NCBI RefSeq assembly: GCF_022012305.1
Contig: NZ_JAKLTM010000002.1
Coordinates: 558,001-622,000 of the forward strand
Source of the DNA: Ramlibacter paludis
GTDB taxonomy: Bacteria > Pseudomonadota > Gammaproteobacteria > Burkholderiales > Burkholderiaceae_C
Direction: 5' to 3'
DNA length: 64,000 nt
The notes beneath the pieces were generated by a model that saw only the letters and a list, made by a program, of their open reading frames with translations, was not told the DNA's origin and searched no databases. The translations under genes were made by a program, and so were the position numbers. Shown here piece by piece: positions 17,576 through 28,000 of this stretch (position 1 is its first letter; the number at the start of each line of letters is the position of its first letter).

Positions 17576-18437
17576 ATGTCTCAAGCCCGAGCCAAGACTA
17601 TCCAGATATTCCTGCCCTCAGGTGACCCCCAGGGCATCCGCCAGGCAGAAATCACCACTCGCATTGTTCGGCTTTTGGAGGTTCCTCGTGCGCTGCTCAA
17701 GGACTTCTTGGCCATGCCTGAATCCGCCGGCGGAGCCGTGTACTTCCTGTTTGGCGACGCCGATGAATCCGCGAAACCTCACGTCTATATCGGGCAGACC
17801 ACGGACCTGAAGAAACGCCGTCGTCAAGCACCAGAAGGAAAAGGACTTTTGGCAGCATGCGGTGGTGATGCTCTCCCGCGCGGACAGTCTGACGACAACC
17901 CACTCCCTGTACCTTGAGCGTCTCTGTATCAAACGGGCAAAGGAAGCCGACCGCTTCGTGGTCGAGAACGACACCAACGGGAACAAGTTGAACACCACAA
18001 AGCCTATGGAGGCCGAGTGTGAGGAGCTCTTCGAAACGGGTGAAACCTTGATGTCTACACTGGGGTTTCAGCTGTTTGAGAAACCCGTGAAGCCGGCGGA
18101 AGGTGCGGCACTTTACTTCTGCACGGCCTCCGGCACCGACGCTCGCGCGCAGTACACGCCGGAAGGAATGGCCGTGTTGAAGGGGTCCAAGGCTCGCGGC
18201 CAAGTCACGGACAGCTTCAAGGACAAGGACTTCCACGTCCTGCGCAAGCAACTGGAAGCCGAGGGAATCTTGAAGCCAGCAGGTGACCAGCTTGTCTTTG
18301 CACAGGACTACGTGTTCAAGTCACCAAGCGCCGCCGCCGCTATCGTGGTCGGCAATAACATGAACGGTTGGCTGTCGTGGAAGAACAAGGACGGGAAGAC
18401 CTTGGACGCGGCGGTTCGCCAGGGCACTCAGGCCTGA
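17576..18437 (+). pseudogene. GIY-YIG nuclease family protein (DUF4357-type), single frameshift
   Basis: The first frame (17576-17917) gives an N-terminal part with VYFLFGDA and VYIGQTTDLKKR, the GIY-YIG core. Just after LKKR (about 17820) the sensible reading continues one base later (VVKHQKEKDFWQHAVVMLSR...SLYLERLC), ending at 18437 with a C-terminal DUF4357-like region (GMAVLKGSKA...GNNMNGWLSWKNKDGK). One extra base in AAACGCCGTCGTCAAG explains it. Joined, the protein would have about 286 residues. It follows hsdR by four bases. Could be true decay, an assembly error or a programmed shift. Confidence 0.75.
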
Positions 18438-18526
18438 GCGCAGAGCGAGTTGACGCGGGGCCGTCGACACGAGGCTCCCACGGCTACAAGCCCGCAATTC
18501 ACGACAATGGCCTATAGGGAAACAGC

Positions 18527-18817
18527 ATGCGAGTCTCGGTGGCGTGCCTGGAAGACGAGTCGTTTGAGCTTAAGGGAGAGGCTGCTCTGTTGAACCAATC
18601 GCCGACTTGGCCGTACTTTTGGATGCCCTGCGTGATGGGCGACGACTACTTTCAGCGGGTGAACTGCGGCGTTAAAGCGCCGCCAGTCGACGTCCGGCTC
18701 GCTGAAGGCTCCATGTTCGTCCTGTACCAGTCGCGGCCAGACGCCGAGGCCTTCGCAGCTTGGATTCCGCAAGCGTTGGCCGCGGTGGAGCACGGCTACC
18801 GCACGATGAGAGGTTGA
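18527..18817 (+). CDS. Small hypothetical protein
   Basis: 96 residues, start supported by AGGGAAACAGC. It is acidic, with aromatic patches (TWPYFWMPCVMGDDYF) and a helix near the end (AEAFAAWIPQALAAVEHGY). No domain recognised. It follows the GIY-YIG gene by 89 bases and ends 56 bases before the convergent GIY-YIG gene; it may be the last gene of the RM operon. Confidence 0.5.
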   Translation: MRVSVACLEDESFELKGEAALLNQSPTWPYFWMPCVMGDDYFQRVNCGVKAPPVDVRLAEGSMFVLYQSRPDAEAFAAWIPQALAAVEHGYRTMRG

Positions 18818-18873
18818 CCGCGGGGCAGTGGCGCGACGCCGCACCCCTAGCAATGCTGGTTCGACCGCACGAA

Positions 18874-19698
18874 TCAGTTCGCGTTGTGCCCAAACTCGCG
18901 GCTCAAGAGCACCCGCTTCCAATGGGCCTCTCGCGCCAGCAAGTCGTCCCTGCCTGCAGAAGTATCAGCAGTTTCCAGGATTGCGAACGAGAAGGTCTGA
19001 GCGCGTTTGGCCTTCTCTGCTCCAACCAGCTCGCGAAGTGCAACGTTGCCGCCGTGGCCGTTCAGGTACTGGCTCCAGCGACCCCAGATGCCTCCTTCGC
19101 CGTACGCACTACCGACGTAAAGCTTGCCGTCGACGCTGTCAGCCAACACATACACACCTCCGACGGCTGAGAGGGCCGTGCGCCAACTAGATTCCGCAGC
19201 CCGCACCAAAGCTTCGAGCTGCGAAAACGAAACGTGAAGCTGCTTGTACCCGGGAAAGGCGGGGAGAGTGAGAGTGCGGGCGCTCAGCTCGTGCACCACC
19301 AACTTGTCGGCAATCGTCTCGGCGTCCCGGTATGCAGCGCGGTCCTTGCGACGAAACAAGACAACGACGCGAGCGGCGATGTCGTCGAACGCGGTCATCC
19401 GTGGCAAGTCGTAGTACCAATGGTCGGTCCCACCGGTGCGGCGCTCACGACCAGCCTTTCGATATGCCCCTGCGAACATCCAAAGTCCGGGTCGCTGCGG
19501 GATGTCGATGAGCGCCACGACGAATTCGCGTTCGAAGTTGCGACGATTCTGCCAGCTCTGCCAAGCCTCCCACTTCTCAATTCCTCGACGATAGACATCC
19601 AGCGGCTCTTCGACCTGGTTGTAGCCAGCCAGGTGAATTTTGGTCTTCGCCGGAGTCAGGTTTGGGTCGATTGCGTTCAGAAGCTGGAACAGCAGCAT
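18874..19698 (-). CDS. GIY-YIG nuclease family protein, last gene of the Zorya operon
   Basis: 274 residues from MLLFQLLNAID; an in-frame GTG at 19776 overlapping the upstream gene is possible. The N-terminal 170 residues form a conserved pre-GIY-YIG region (KTKIHLAGYN, GIEKWEAWQSWQ, LWMFAGAY). The catalytic domain begins at GVYVLADSVDGKLYVGSA with a GVY...YVG motif, then GIWGRWSQYLNG (Arg) and a downstream Glu (REAHWKRVLL). It is expected to be a small DNA nuclease. It directly follows the exonuclease-RecQ-UvrD gene, so it is probably part of the same transcript. Confidence 0.75.
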   Translation of the reverse strand: MLLFQLLNAIDPNLTPAKTKIHLAGYNQVEEPLDVYRRGIEKWEAWQSWQNRRNFEREFVVALIDIPQRPGLWMFAGAYRKAGRERRTGGTDHWYYDLPRMTAFDDIAARVVVLFRRKDRAAYRDAETIADKLVVHELSARTLTLPAFPGYKQLHVSFSQLEALVRAAESSWRTALSAVGGVYVLADSVDGKLYVGSAYGEGGIWGRWSQYLNGHGGNVALRELVGAEKAKRAQTFSFAILETADTSAGRDDLLAREAHWKRVLLSREFGHNAN

Positions 19699-19765
19699 GC
19701 AGGTATTTGGGGGTTGTCGTGCAGGACGAAGTGTCGCATCAGTCTGCAGCAGCGTAATCTGGCTC

Positions 19766-22700
19766 TCACGTCCCACCGGGCTCTACGAACTCAATCAGCG
19801 GAACCTCCCAGCTGTCAGTCACAACACTAGGTTGGAAGTCATGGGCTGTCTGGGCTCGGGTCCGAACCATAATTCCCCTTACCACTCCGGTAGCTCCAGG
19901 CCGGGGCACGCTCTGTGTTGCCTTGGCAAGCTTTCCAACTGCGACCCCGCTTCTCGTTAGAAGCACCCGGTCCCGCATAATCAACTCGGCGCCGACGACC
20001 AGCGAACTGAGCGCCTGATGCACCGGATGCTGCGAGTGAAGCCGGCCCGCATACCCGATGTCGATGTCCCTGGGTCCGTAGACGAGGTATTTGAGTTCGA
20101 TGTCTGGCCGGTATGTTGGTTGGGCCGCGGGGAGCAGGCTGTTGACTCCATCCACTGTGCTGAGGTCGGAAAGCAGGGTGTTCCGTCCGTCGTCAACTCG
20201 GAAGACCGTCAACGAGTGCTTAGCGCGGGTCATCGCCACATACAGTAGCCGACGGTCCTCGTCAGAAGGCCGCCAGTCGCCGCAGTCCATTACAACCACG
20301 TGGGAGAACTCTAGACCCTTGGCGCTGTGCGAGGTCAGAAGCTTGACCGCATCTCCATCGCCATGCTGCGATGACTCTTGCGAGGCCTCGTAGAGGGCAT
20401 CCAAAATTGCGGCTGCCGGGAGTTCCAATTCGTCGAGTTCGCCTCCCAGCTCCTCGGCAACAGACACCAAATCAGCCCAATATGGATTCAGTGGCTCGCC
20501 GCTCCGGGCGTCCCTAACCCATTGGTGCAGGTCCGCCAGTCGGACCAGTCCGCCTGGTCTTGCATCGAGCCAGCACTTGGCTGCCCAGCCCTCGCGCGAA
20601 CGCATTAGAGACAGCTGCCCTCGTACGCTGTCCCGCCGCGCGAGTTCGTACTGAATTCCGGCAGCCTCAAGGAGAGCGCGAAGCGGCTGCAAAGAGTCGT
20701 GGGTGCGAGATAGAACTGCAAACTGTCCCCAGGAGACATCCGGCTCCAGGGCCTTGGCTCTGGAGAGTTCTGCGAAGACCAGCTGCGCCTGTAAATTCGG
20801 GTTGCCCGGTGCCGTCAGTAGCCGAACCTTTCCGTGCGATTCGGGGTCAAGCTGTTGCCAATGACCCCCCAGGGCGTCCGACTGGCGAGCTGCATTGATA
20901 CGAATCGGGTGGTTCACCTTCATCCGGTCGACTGCCCGCTGAATCAAATGATTGGCGGCAGAAATGATGTTCTGCGTGGAGCGGAAGTTCTCAACGAGGT
21001 ACGTAATTTCGCCTGGATAGTCGTTTTGGAAGCGGCGAATGAACTCAATGCTTGCGCCTTTGAAGGCATAGATGTTTTGGTCATCATCCCCAACAGCCAT
21101 GATGCTGAGCTTCGAGTCGTCGTCGCGTTGGCGGCCTCGACCTGCAAGCGCACTGACCAGCGCGTACTCCATCTGGTCAATGTCTTGATATTCGTCGACG
21201 AAGATGTACTCGTATTGCTGCAGCAATCTGTCCCGCGCATCGTCGGCATCTAAAAAGGCGTCTGAGTTCCCCTCAAGCAGGTCAACGGCATCCTTGAGAA
21301 TCTGCTTGAAGTCGATGGCCCGGTCGACTTGTTCTGCCGCGGCCAAGCTGGTGCCGGTCAGGCGTAGGGCCATGGCGTGGTACGTGAGCACCATGACTCC
21401 TCGTGCATCCTGACCGATGAGAGCCACGAGTCTTCGTCTGAGCGACAGGGCAGCGCCCCGGTTAAAGGCCAAAGCGATGATGCGCTCGGGTGCCACCCGC
21501 CTGACGCGAATGAGGTACGCAATGCGGTGGACAATGACCTTTGTTTTTCCTGAGCCGGGCCCTGCCAGGACGAGGTGATTGCCTTGCTCGGGAGCCTCAA
21601 CGAGTCCCTGCTGCACTGGATGGTGCAAGTCCGTAACGATGCGCTTGTAGGACTCATCCGTGGTAGACAGTCGCAGCAGCTCGGACCTACCCCTGAAGTA
21701 CTTGCGCGCGAATTGAGACCGAGGCATCGAGAAATACGCGGCGACGAATTCGCTCGCGTCGCTATGCTGCTTCATACCGAGCTTGGCGTACTCGTGCATG
21801 AAGTGAGTCTGGTTCGTGCGCTCCTGATAGAAGTCCTGCAGCGGCGCGTAGTCGTCTTTGAGAAAGCGCGACTTCGCGGAGGTTTTCTCGACGCTGATGG
21901 TCATCGCAGAACGGAAGACCGACCGGCCTTTGTCCAGTTCGAGCACCTTGTTCTCATGCATATAGAGAAGCGCGTGCTCCAGCGCCGTCGCCGGCTCGCG
22001 CAACTGGCCCTTCAGCTCCAGGTCTTGCTCGATGGCTTCGAGCAGGTCCCTTGCCTTGCACTCGATGCGATGCGACGACTCTCGACTCTCTTCAGGAATC
22101 TGCTGCATCAGATGGCTAAGCACAACCTGGGAGACGGCGCGGCGGCGAGCGCAGATTTCGCGTATCTGCCGCCACGGTCGATGCACCGTGACTGACATGC
22201 TGTCCAGGCCCAATGGCCTGGAGTCGAGCATGCTTCTCTTTTCCGTTCCAGAGCCGAAGCTCTCGGAGAGCGAGCGGATGCATGCGCGCAGGCTCTCCGA
22301 TGTAATTTGTTTGCTGCGGTGCGGAAGGCGATTGCGCAGCTCGGTGCAGATAGGGCGAACGCCAAGAATTTGAGGGTCTTGGCCAGCGTCGGCATCGGGC
22401 GCACTCTCGCACATGAGGTCAAGCAGCTGCACTTCTAATCCGTCGACGTCCTGCAGCGTCTGCTGCGAAGCGCCTTTGCCGTTGCGAACCACGCGCACCG
22501 TTAGGCCCAGGTCATTGACTAATATGCCGAGCTTTTCGAGCTCGTAGAGGATTCGAAAGCAATCTTCGGGTGCGATGCCCGACTCAAGCATGAGCTCGTC
22601 TGTGCTCAGCCCGTCGGGCGTGTCACTGCGAAAAAGCGCCTGGGCAACGGCCGAATACTTGGTCGGTGCATCCCCCTTGAGGTTCGCTTTGAGAATTTTC

Positions 22701-24955
22701 GCGAGGGCTTCATCGAGAGTCGCCACCTTCAGGCTAGTCGGAAAGACGCGTGTGCGGTTCTCATTTCGCTTAAGAAACCCGCTGCGTTCGAGCCACGCAA
22801 TGGCGGTGGTCACCTTGGTCGTCGCGTCAGGCGCATCCACTTCGATGGTGGTACCTTGGCTTTCGGCGAGCAGTTCCTTGGCGGACACAACGACTTCTGT
22901 GCTCTTCATCCGCTCGGAGCGCTTTCTCACGGCCCGCAGCAGACCATTGAAGTCCTTTTGCCGCAGTTGCGAGCTGGCTGAGAGCCTGAACTGCGTCTCT
23001 ACGTCATCCTCATCGAAGAGGAGGACGCAATGCGCTGGGGCCCCGTCGCGGCCTGCTCGTCCCGCCTCTTGGAGGTAGTTCTCCAAGGAGCCTGGGATGT
23101 CCGCATGTATGACAAGCCGGATGTTCGCCTTGTCCACGCCCATCCCGAAGGCGTTGGTGGCGGCGATGACCTGCAGTTCGCCACTAAGGAAATCTTGCTG
23201 GACCTCCTTCTTTTTGTCAGGCGCGAGACCTCCGTGAAAGCAGCCGCAGGGCAAGCCTTGTTTGGTCAGGATTTCGGCGAAGAAGGCTGCGTTCTTCCTC
23301 GTGGCGCAAAACACGATGGCCGCTCCGTCGGCCTTGAGGTCTTCTTGAATGAGTTCGACGATGCGCTGAGCCTTCTCCGCCTTGGGCGCGAGCACCACAG
23401 AAAAGGTCAGGTTGGTGCGCTCATGGCCACCTAGAAACTTCTCAAGAGAAATTCCCAGGCTGTCTTGAAAGTGCGAGCACAGGTCGTCGACAACATCCAG
23501 CTTGGCGGTGGCCGTGAAGCACGCAATCGGAGCGCGTTGAGCCGCGAAATGCTCTCCGATGTACCGCGCCACATAGAGGTAGTCCGTTCGGAAATCATGG
23601 CCCCACTTGGACAGGCAGTGCGCCTCGTCGAAAACCCAGGTGGCTATCTGTCGGTAGCGAATGGCGTCGCAGAACGTTCGGCTTCGAAATTGCTCGGGCG
23701 AGACAAGCACGATTCCCGCGTCGCCCAAGCGAATCTTGTCCAGGGCTGCTCTGCGCTCCAGGGGTGTGAGAAGGCCGTTGATGGTGACCGCGCACTGCAC
23801 CCCGGCTGCCACCAAGTTGTCCACCTGGTCCTTCATGAGCGACTGAAGAGGGGACACGATGACCGTCAGCTTTCCGGAGCGCCAGTAGTGAACCAAAGCT
23901 GGAAGCTGGTAGCAGATGGACTTGCCGCCACCCGTCGGGAGCACAGCCAACAAACTCTGGCGCTTGAGTCCGGCTTGCACGATGGCTCGTTGCAGCGACG
24001 TGCCGTCCGCGGCCGATGGCTTGTCTCTGAAGCTGGGCTTGTCGAAATACGACTTCAGCAGGGCTTCTGGGTTGTGCTGCGCGCGGCAGTAGGCGCAGGC
24101 TGGGTCGGAGCAGTCTTGCTCTCGCAGACGCTCGACCTGCAGGCGCACGGCCGGCATCGTCTCGGTCACCCATAGGGGCAGAACGGAGTTTCCGCCCGAG
24201 ACCCGAATCCAACCCAAGGCATACGCCAATGCCTTCAGGTGCTCGGCGGCTTCTTCGGATTGCTCCGTGAACCACCGGGTTGCCGCGCGCAAGCCTGTTT
24301 GGCAGCACTTGCCCTCGAACTTGGCAAGAGCGATACCTATCGCCTCTCGAACTCCCGGAGCACCGGCCTCGCGAACGTTCCCGAAAAGCTCGTCGAGTGG
24401 ACCGTCGCGGCGTAAAAGGAAGTGAAGGAGAACGAGCCAGTCGGCGTCGCTTCGCCACATCTCGTCCAGAGCCGCGAGCTCGTCAACCAGCAAGTCCAGC
24501 GTAATGCGTGCGTCCCGCTCCGGCTCGTTACGCGTGTCCGATACGAGCTTGTAGCCTTTAACGAGCCGGTGATACGGGTTGTTCGGGAACGCGAGTGTGG
24601 ACAGCTCTAAGGTGTCGAGCACCGGGAGCTGCGTGCAACGCAGGGTTGGATACTGTCGGTTGAGCTCGACGAGGTCGTGGCGCCTCAGGTTGTGACCCAC
24701 GAGAACCTGGGCGCCCGCCGCGAGGTCATCAACTCTGCGAGCCACGTCCGATGCTTGCAGCGCGCTCGTTGCGAGGGTCAGGGAGCGTCCGTCGTCACTA
24801 CGCACTGCGCCAAGCTTGAAGATTCGATTGCCTTCGTGGGGAGCTGTCTCGACGTCGATAGAAAGCGCGCGCCATTCGCGCAGCCGGGCATACCAGTGCT
24901 GGCGACGGTCAGGTCGGACCTGTGCGTGGTCAACTAAGAGCTCAGACGACGCCAA
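19766..24955 (-). CDS. Giant fusion: DEDD exonuclease + RecQ helicase + UvrD/Rep helicase
   Basis: 1729 residues, TTG start after GGGGGCTA. Domains in order: a DnaQ-like exonuclease (about 25-160; Asp34/Glu36 in SIDVETAP, then VGHNLRRHDL); a Cys cluster (CSDPACAYC, 282-290); a RecQ motor (Walker A LPTGGGKS about 339-346, DEAH 443-446 with the RecQ loop WGHDFRTDY, and a second lobe ending in EAGRAGRDG about 630-638); winged-helix-like regions (670-1000); and a UvrD-type motor (Walker A AGPGSGKT about 1131-1138, VDEYQD, GDDDQNIY, SAKGLEF, YVAMTRAKHS). Two helicases of opposite families plus an exonuclease in one chain suggest processing of DNA ends or joints. It lies 50 bases after zorD on the same strand, so it may work with Zorya. 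Confidence 0.88.
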   Translation of the reverse strand: MASSELLVDHAQVRPDRRQHWYARLREWRALSIDVETAPHEGNRIFKLGAVRSDDGRSLTLATSALQASDVARRVDDLAAGAQVLVGHNLRRHDLVELNRQYPTLRCTQLPVLDTLELSTLAFPNNPYHRLVKGYKLVSDTRNEPERDARITLDLLVDELAALDEMWRSDADWLVLLHFLLRRDGPLDELFGNVREAGAPGVREAIGIALAKFEGKCCQTGLRAATRWFTEQSEEAAEHLKALAYALGWIRVSGGNSVLPLWVTETMPAVRLQVERLREQDCSDPACAYCRAQHNPEALLKSYFDKPSFRDKPSAADGTSLQRAIVQAGLKRQSLLAVLPTGGGKSICYQLPALVHYWRSGKLTVIVSPLQSLMKDQVDNLVAAGVQCAVTINGLLTPLERRAALDKIRLGDAGIVLVSPEQFRSRTFCDAIRYRQIATWVFDEAHCLSKWGHDFRTDYLYVARYIGEHFAAQRAPIACFTATAKLDVVDDLCSHFQDSLGISLEKFLGGHERTNLTFSVVLAPKAEKAQRIVELIQEDLKADGAAIVFCATRKNAAFFAEILTKQGLPCGCFHGGLAPDKKKEVQQDFLSGELQVIAATNAFGMGVDKANIRLVIHADIPGSLENYLQEAGRAGRDGAPAHCVLLFDEDDVETQFRLSASSQLRQKDFNGLLRAVRKRSERMKSTEVVVSAKELLAESQGTTIEVDAPDATTKVTTAIAWLERSGFLKRNENRTRVFPTSLKVATLDEALAKILKANLKGDAPTKYSAVAQALFRSDTPDGLSTDELMLESGIAPEDCFRILYELEKLGILVNDLGLTVRVVRNGKGASQQTLQDVDGLEVQLLDLMCESAPDADAGQDPQILGVRPICTELRNRLPHRSKQITSESLRACIRSLSESFGSGTEKRSMLDSRPLGLDSMSVTVHRPWRQIREICARRRAVSQVVLSHLMQQIPEESRESSHRIECKARDLLEAIEQDLELKGQLREPATALEHALLYMHENKVLELDKGRSVFRSAMTISVEKTSAKSRFLKDDYAPLQDFYQERTNQTHFMHEYAKLGMKQHSDASEFVAAYFSMPRSQFARKYFRGRSELLRLSTTDESYKRIVTDLHHPVQQGLVEAPEQGNHLVLAGPGSGKTKVIVHRIAYLIRVRRVAPERIIALAFNRGAALSLRRRLVALIGQDARGVMVLTYHAMALRLTGTSLAAAEQVDRAIDFKQILKDAVDLLEGNSDAFLDADDARDRLLQQYEYIFVDEYQDIDQMEYALVSALAGRGRQRDDDSKLSIMAVGDDDQNIYAFKGASIEFIRRFQNDYPGEITYLVENFRSTQNIISAANHLIQRAVDRMKVNHPIRINAARQSDALGGHWQQLDPESHGKVRLLTAPGNPNLQAQLVFAELSRAKALEPDVSWGQFAVLSRTHDSLQPLRALLEAAGIQYELARRDSVRGQLSLMRSREGWAAKCWLDARPGGLVRLADLHQWVRDARSGEPLNPYWADLVSVAEELGGELDELELPAAAILDALYEASQESSQHGDGDAVKLLTSHSAKGLEFSHVVVMDCGDWRPSDEDRRLLYVAMTRAKHSLTVFRVDDGRNTLLSDLSTVDGVNSLLPAAQPTYRPDIELKYLVYGPRDIDIGYAGRLHSQHPVHQALSSLVVGAELIMRDRVLLTRSGVAVGKLAKATQSVPRPGATGVVRGIMVRTRAQTAHDFQPSVVTDSWEVPLIEFVEPGGT

Positions 24956-25005
24956 TAGCCCCCCGGACGGGTATTGCAGGACAAGGGGCGCAGTCGAGCG
25001 CCACG

Positions 25006-28000
25006 TTATGCGGCGGCAAGGAGCGGGACATAGTCGTTCAACTCGGTGTCCATGTCCTCGTTGCTCACAGCATGACGCCCGAGGAGGTCCTCCAACTGCG
25101 CGCGTTCAACAAGTCTTACGTTGTTCGCGTCAGCATGAGCGCGCGCACCGCTGTTGAAGGCCCTGTTCGTTACCGCCACGCATTGGAATGTGGTTCCGGG
25201 GAACTGGGCGCGGTACCGAGCTGCACCGGCCACGACTTCCTTAATCGCGTCCCAACCGAGCGCGTCCGATGCTGTTCGCTTGCACTGGAGGAGCTCGCCG
25301 CAAGCGCCGCCGAATGCCAGGACGTCAATGCCGCCGTCGCCCCCCTTCTTTTCCGTGAGGTGTGAAGTAAAGCCTTGCCGTTCCCACAAGACGCGGCAGA
25401 GCACCTCAAAGGCAAACCCGTCCATGCGGTCTGCATCGTCGATGCTCAGAAAGCGTTTCGCACCGGCGGCACCCGGGGCAGCCTGCCCGACCAAGTCCGA
25501 GAACTTGACCTCGACTCCGTTGCCATTCAGCATTGACGCTAAGTCGGAAGTCCCGATTGTGGCGTTCGCAAGGGTCGCCTTTTTTTTCAGCAGCTCGTCC
25601 AAGCGCACGTCGAAGGTAGCGTACTGCTCCGTGGTCGTCACAGGGCAGTAGACAAAAACATCTCGCTCTTGACCGATGCGATAAGCGCGGTCAGTTGCCT
25701 GGTTCTCCTTTGCTGGATTCCAAGCGCGCGTGAAGTGGAACACATGATTCGCGGCCGTCACGTTCAGGCCGGCGCCGGCCGCGAGGGTCGAAAGAATGAT
25801 GACATCGAACCCGTCCGCTTCTGAGAACCGCTTGATGTACGAATGTCGGTTCTGTGAGTCTCCATTGATGATGAACGGCTTGATGCCGAAGCTTTCTCGA
25901 AGGAAGTAGTACAGCGCAGATTGCACCTCCCGCAGCTCTGTGAAGACGATGGCCTTCTGTCCAGCCTCACGAACCGTCTTCAGACTCTCTATCAGCCAAG
26001 CAAGCTTCGGCGAATTCGCAAAGTGCACTCCGTGGCCGTCCTTATCCGGCAGGAAGCGCAATCCCGGGAGGCAGTACGGCTCCGCGCACACAGCCTTCAT
26101 CAAATGTAGGGCGCCGAACGACAGCCGTGCTCGTTTGCGGCCGTCACTCTCCTTTGCCGCATCCTGAAGCTTCTTCAGTCCGCCCAAGTACAGCAAGTTC
26201 TGGTGACCAGACATGGGGACATGCAGACGCTCGGCTTCCTCAAGAGCCTCTTTGAACTGAATTGGTTTCTGCGGCGCCTCCGAGTACGCAAACCTTTTCT
26301 TAGGCAATTCGTCCGCGATGTCTTCCTTGGTGCGCCGGAGTGTTTGAGGCCGAATCGCGTCCTGCAGACGGCTAAGTGCTGCCTTCTGCTCATCAGATTC
26401 GCACTCAATAGGTCGGCGAAAGGACCGTCCGAACTCCTCAAGCCCTCCCAGTAGCCCTGGCTGGACAAAGTCGAACAGGCACCAAAGGTCGGTTAACGTG
26501 TTCTCAACGGGCGTCCCGGTACACGCAACTCTGAAATCCGCCTTCAGCGCCTTGGCGGCGATGGTCACTTGAGTGCCCGGGGTCTTTATGCGCTGGGCCT
26601 CGTCACAAATCACGAAGGCGAAGCCCTGCCTGGCGAGCGAGAACTCAAAGTTCGTCAGGACTTCGTACGTAGTGAAGACAAGCTTTGCGTCCCCTAGCCA
26701 ACCCGGGCGGAGCAGGTCTACCACCCCTCGGGCGCGCAATTGCGAGTCGATGAGCGAAAGCGGTTGCTTGCGGGTCTGAAGATTCGCTCCGAAGAGTACC
26801 AGCTGCTTGGGGAAGGAGTCGCTGAAGAACTTCTGCGTTTCCGCCGCCCAGTTTTCTACAAGACTCTTCGGGCAAAGAATCAGCGACGGTGCTGCATGCG
26901 GGTTCTGCTCGTAATACGAGCCCAGGACGCAGAGCAGCTGGAGCGTTTTCCCCAGCCCCATGTCATCGGCCAGCAGGGCTCCCCGGCAGTCCATAGGCGC
27001 GCGCGACACTAGGTGCTGAAACCAGGCTACACCCTGCAGCTGGTGCTTTTTCAGGTGTACTGAAGGTCGGAGGCTACGCGGAAGTGCTGCCTTCGCGTCA
27101 GGCGGCAACGCAAGATTCAGGCGCCGCTCCTCGGCGTAGTCGACTCCGAAGAAATTCATTTTGACGAGCAGCGTCTCGCGCTTCGGTTTCGGGGTCGGTG
27201 TATCCCCAGTGCCGTCAGGCTTTACCCGGTCAGGAACTCCCAGCATGACCCGGAAAGCGTCCGCTAGTTTTCTCGCCTCTCCTGTGGCAATCGCCGTTGG
27301 CAAAGATTCGTTTCGCACTTCTCGCTCGCCCTTCGACTCAGCCTCCCGAACCTGCTGGTCGAACTTCTCTACCCAATCCTTCGTGAGAGGAATCAGCAGA
27401 TTACCCTCGTGACCTGCCAGGGTGACCCTCACCATAGGGGTCAGGTCAGTTGGGAGCCAGCCAGGCTTGCCTTCTTCTGGGGCCGGCTTCTGGAAAACTG
27501 GCACGTAGATGGCCTTCGCCACCCCAATTCCCTCGATACGCCCTGAGTAGCCGTCGAGCTCGTAGATGTCTTCGTACCGGATACCGGCGGCAGGTTGCGT
27601 GCGCCAAATTTGCGCGATTTGCCGGCCCTTCTCCAACTGGACGACGGACTCACCGTCGATGCTCAAGTCGAACTCGCCCCAAGGAAAAACCGCTCTCTCC
27701 TCTCGAAGCGCCAGGTTGAGCGCCGAGAGAAAAACCTCAAGCGCCGGCGGCCCATCGAAAGCGACCTTGTGGGTCTTGCCGGTGCCTCCGTGAAACTGCT
27801 CGTTCACTGAGAGGTGCACCCCAATTACGCGCCCAGCGTCGATGCTCGGCATCAAATAAAACATGGTCGCAAGAGCGCCAGCTGCCGCTTTATCGGCGGC
27901 AAATTCCTCCTCTCGAATGACATCTCGCGCATCTTCTCCCAAGAACGCCCAAGGGTTATGAAGGAACCTCTCAGCCTTGCTTCCAGCGACACGGCGGGCT

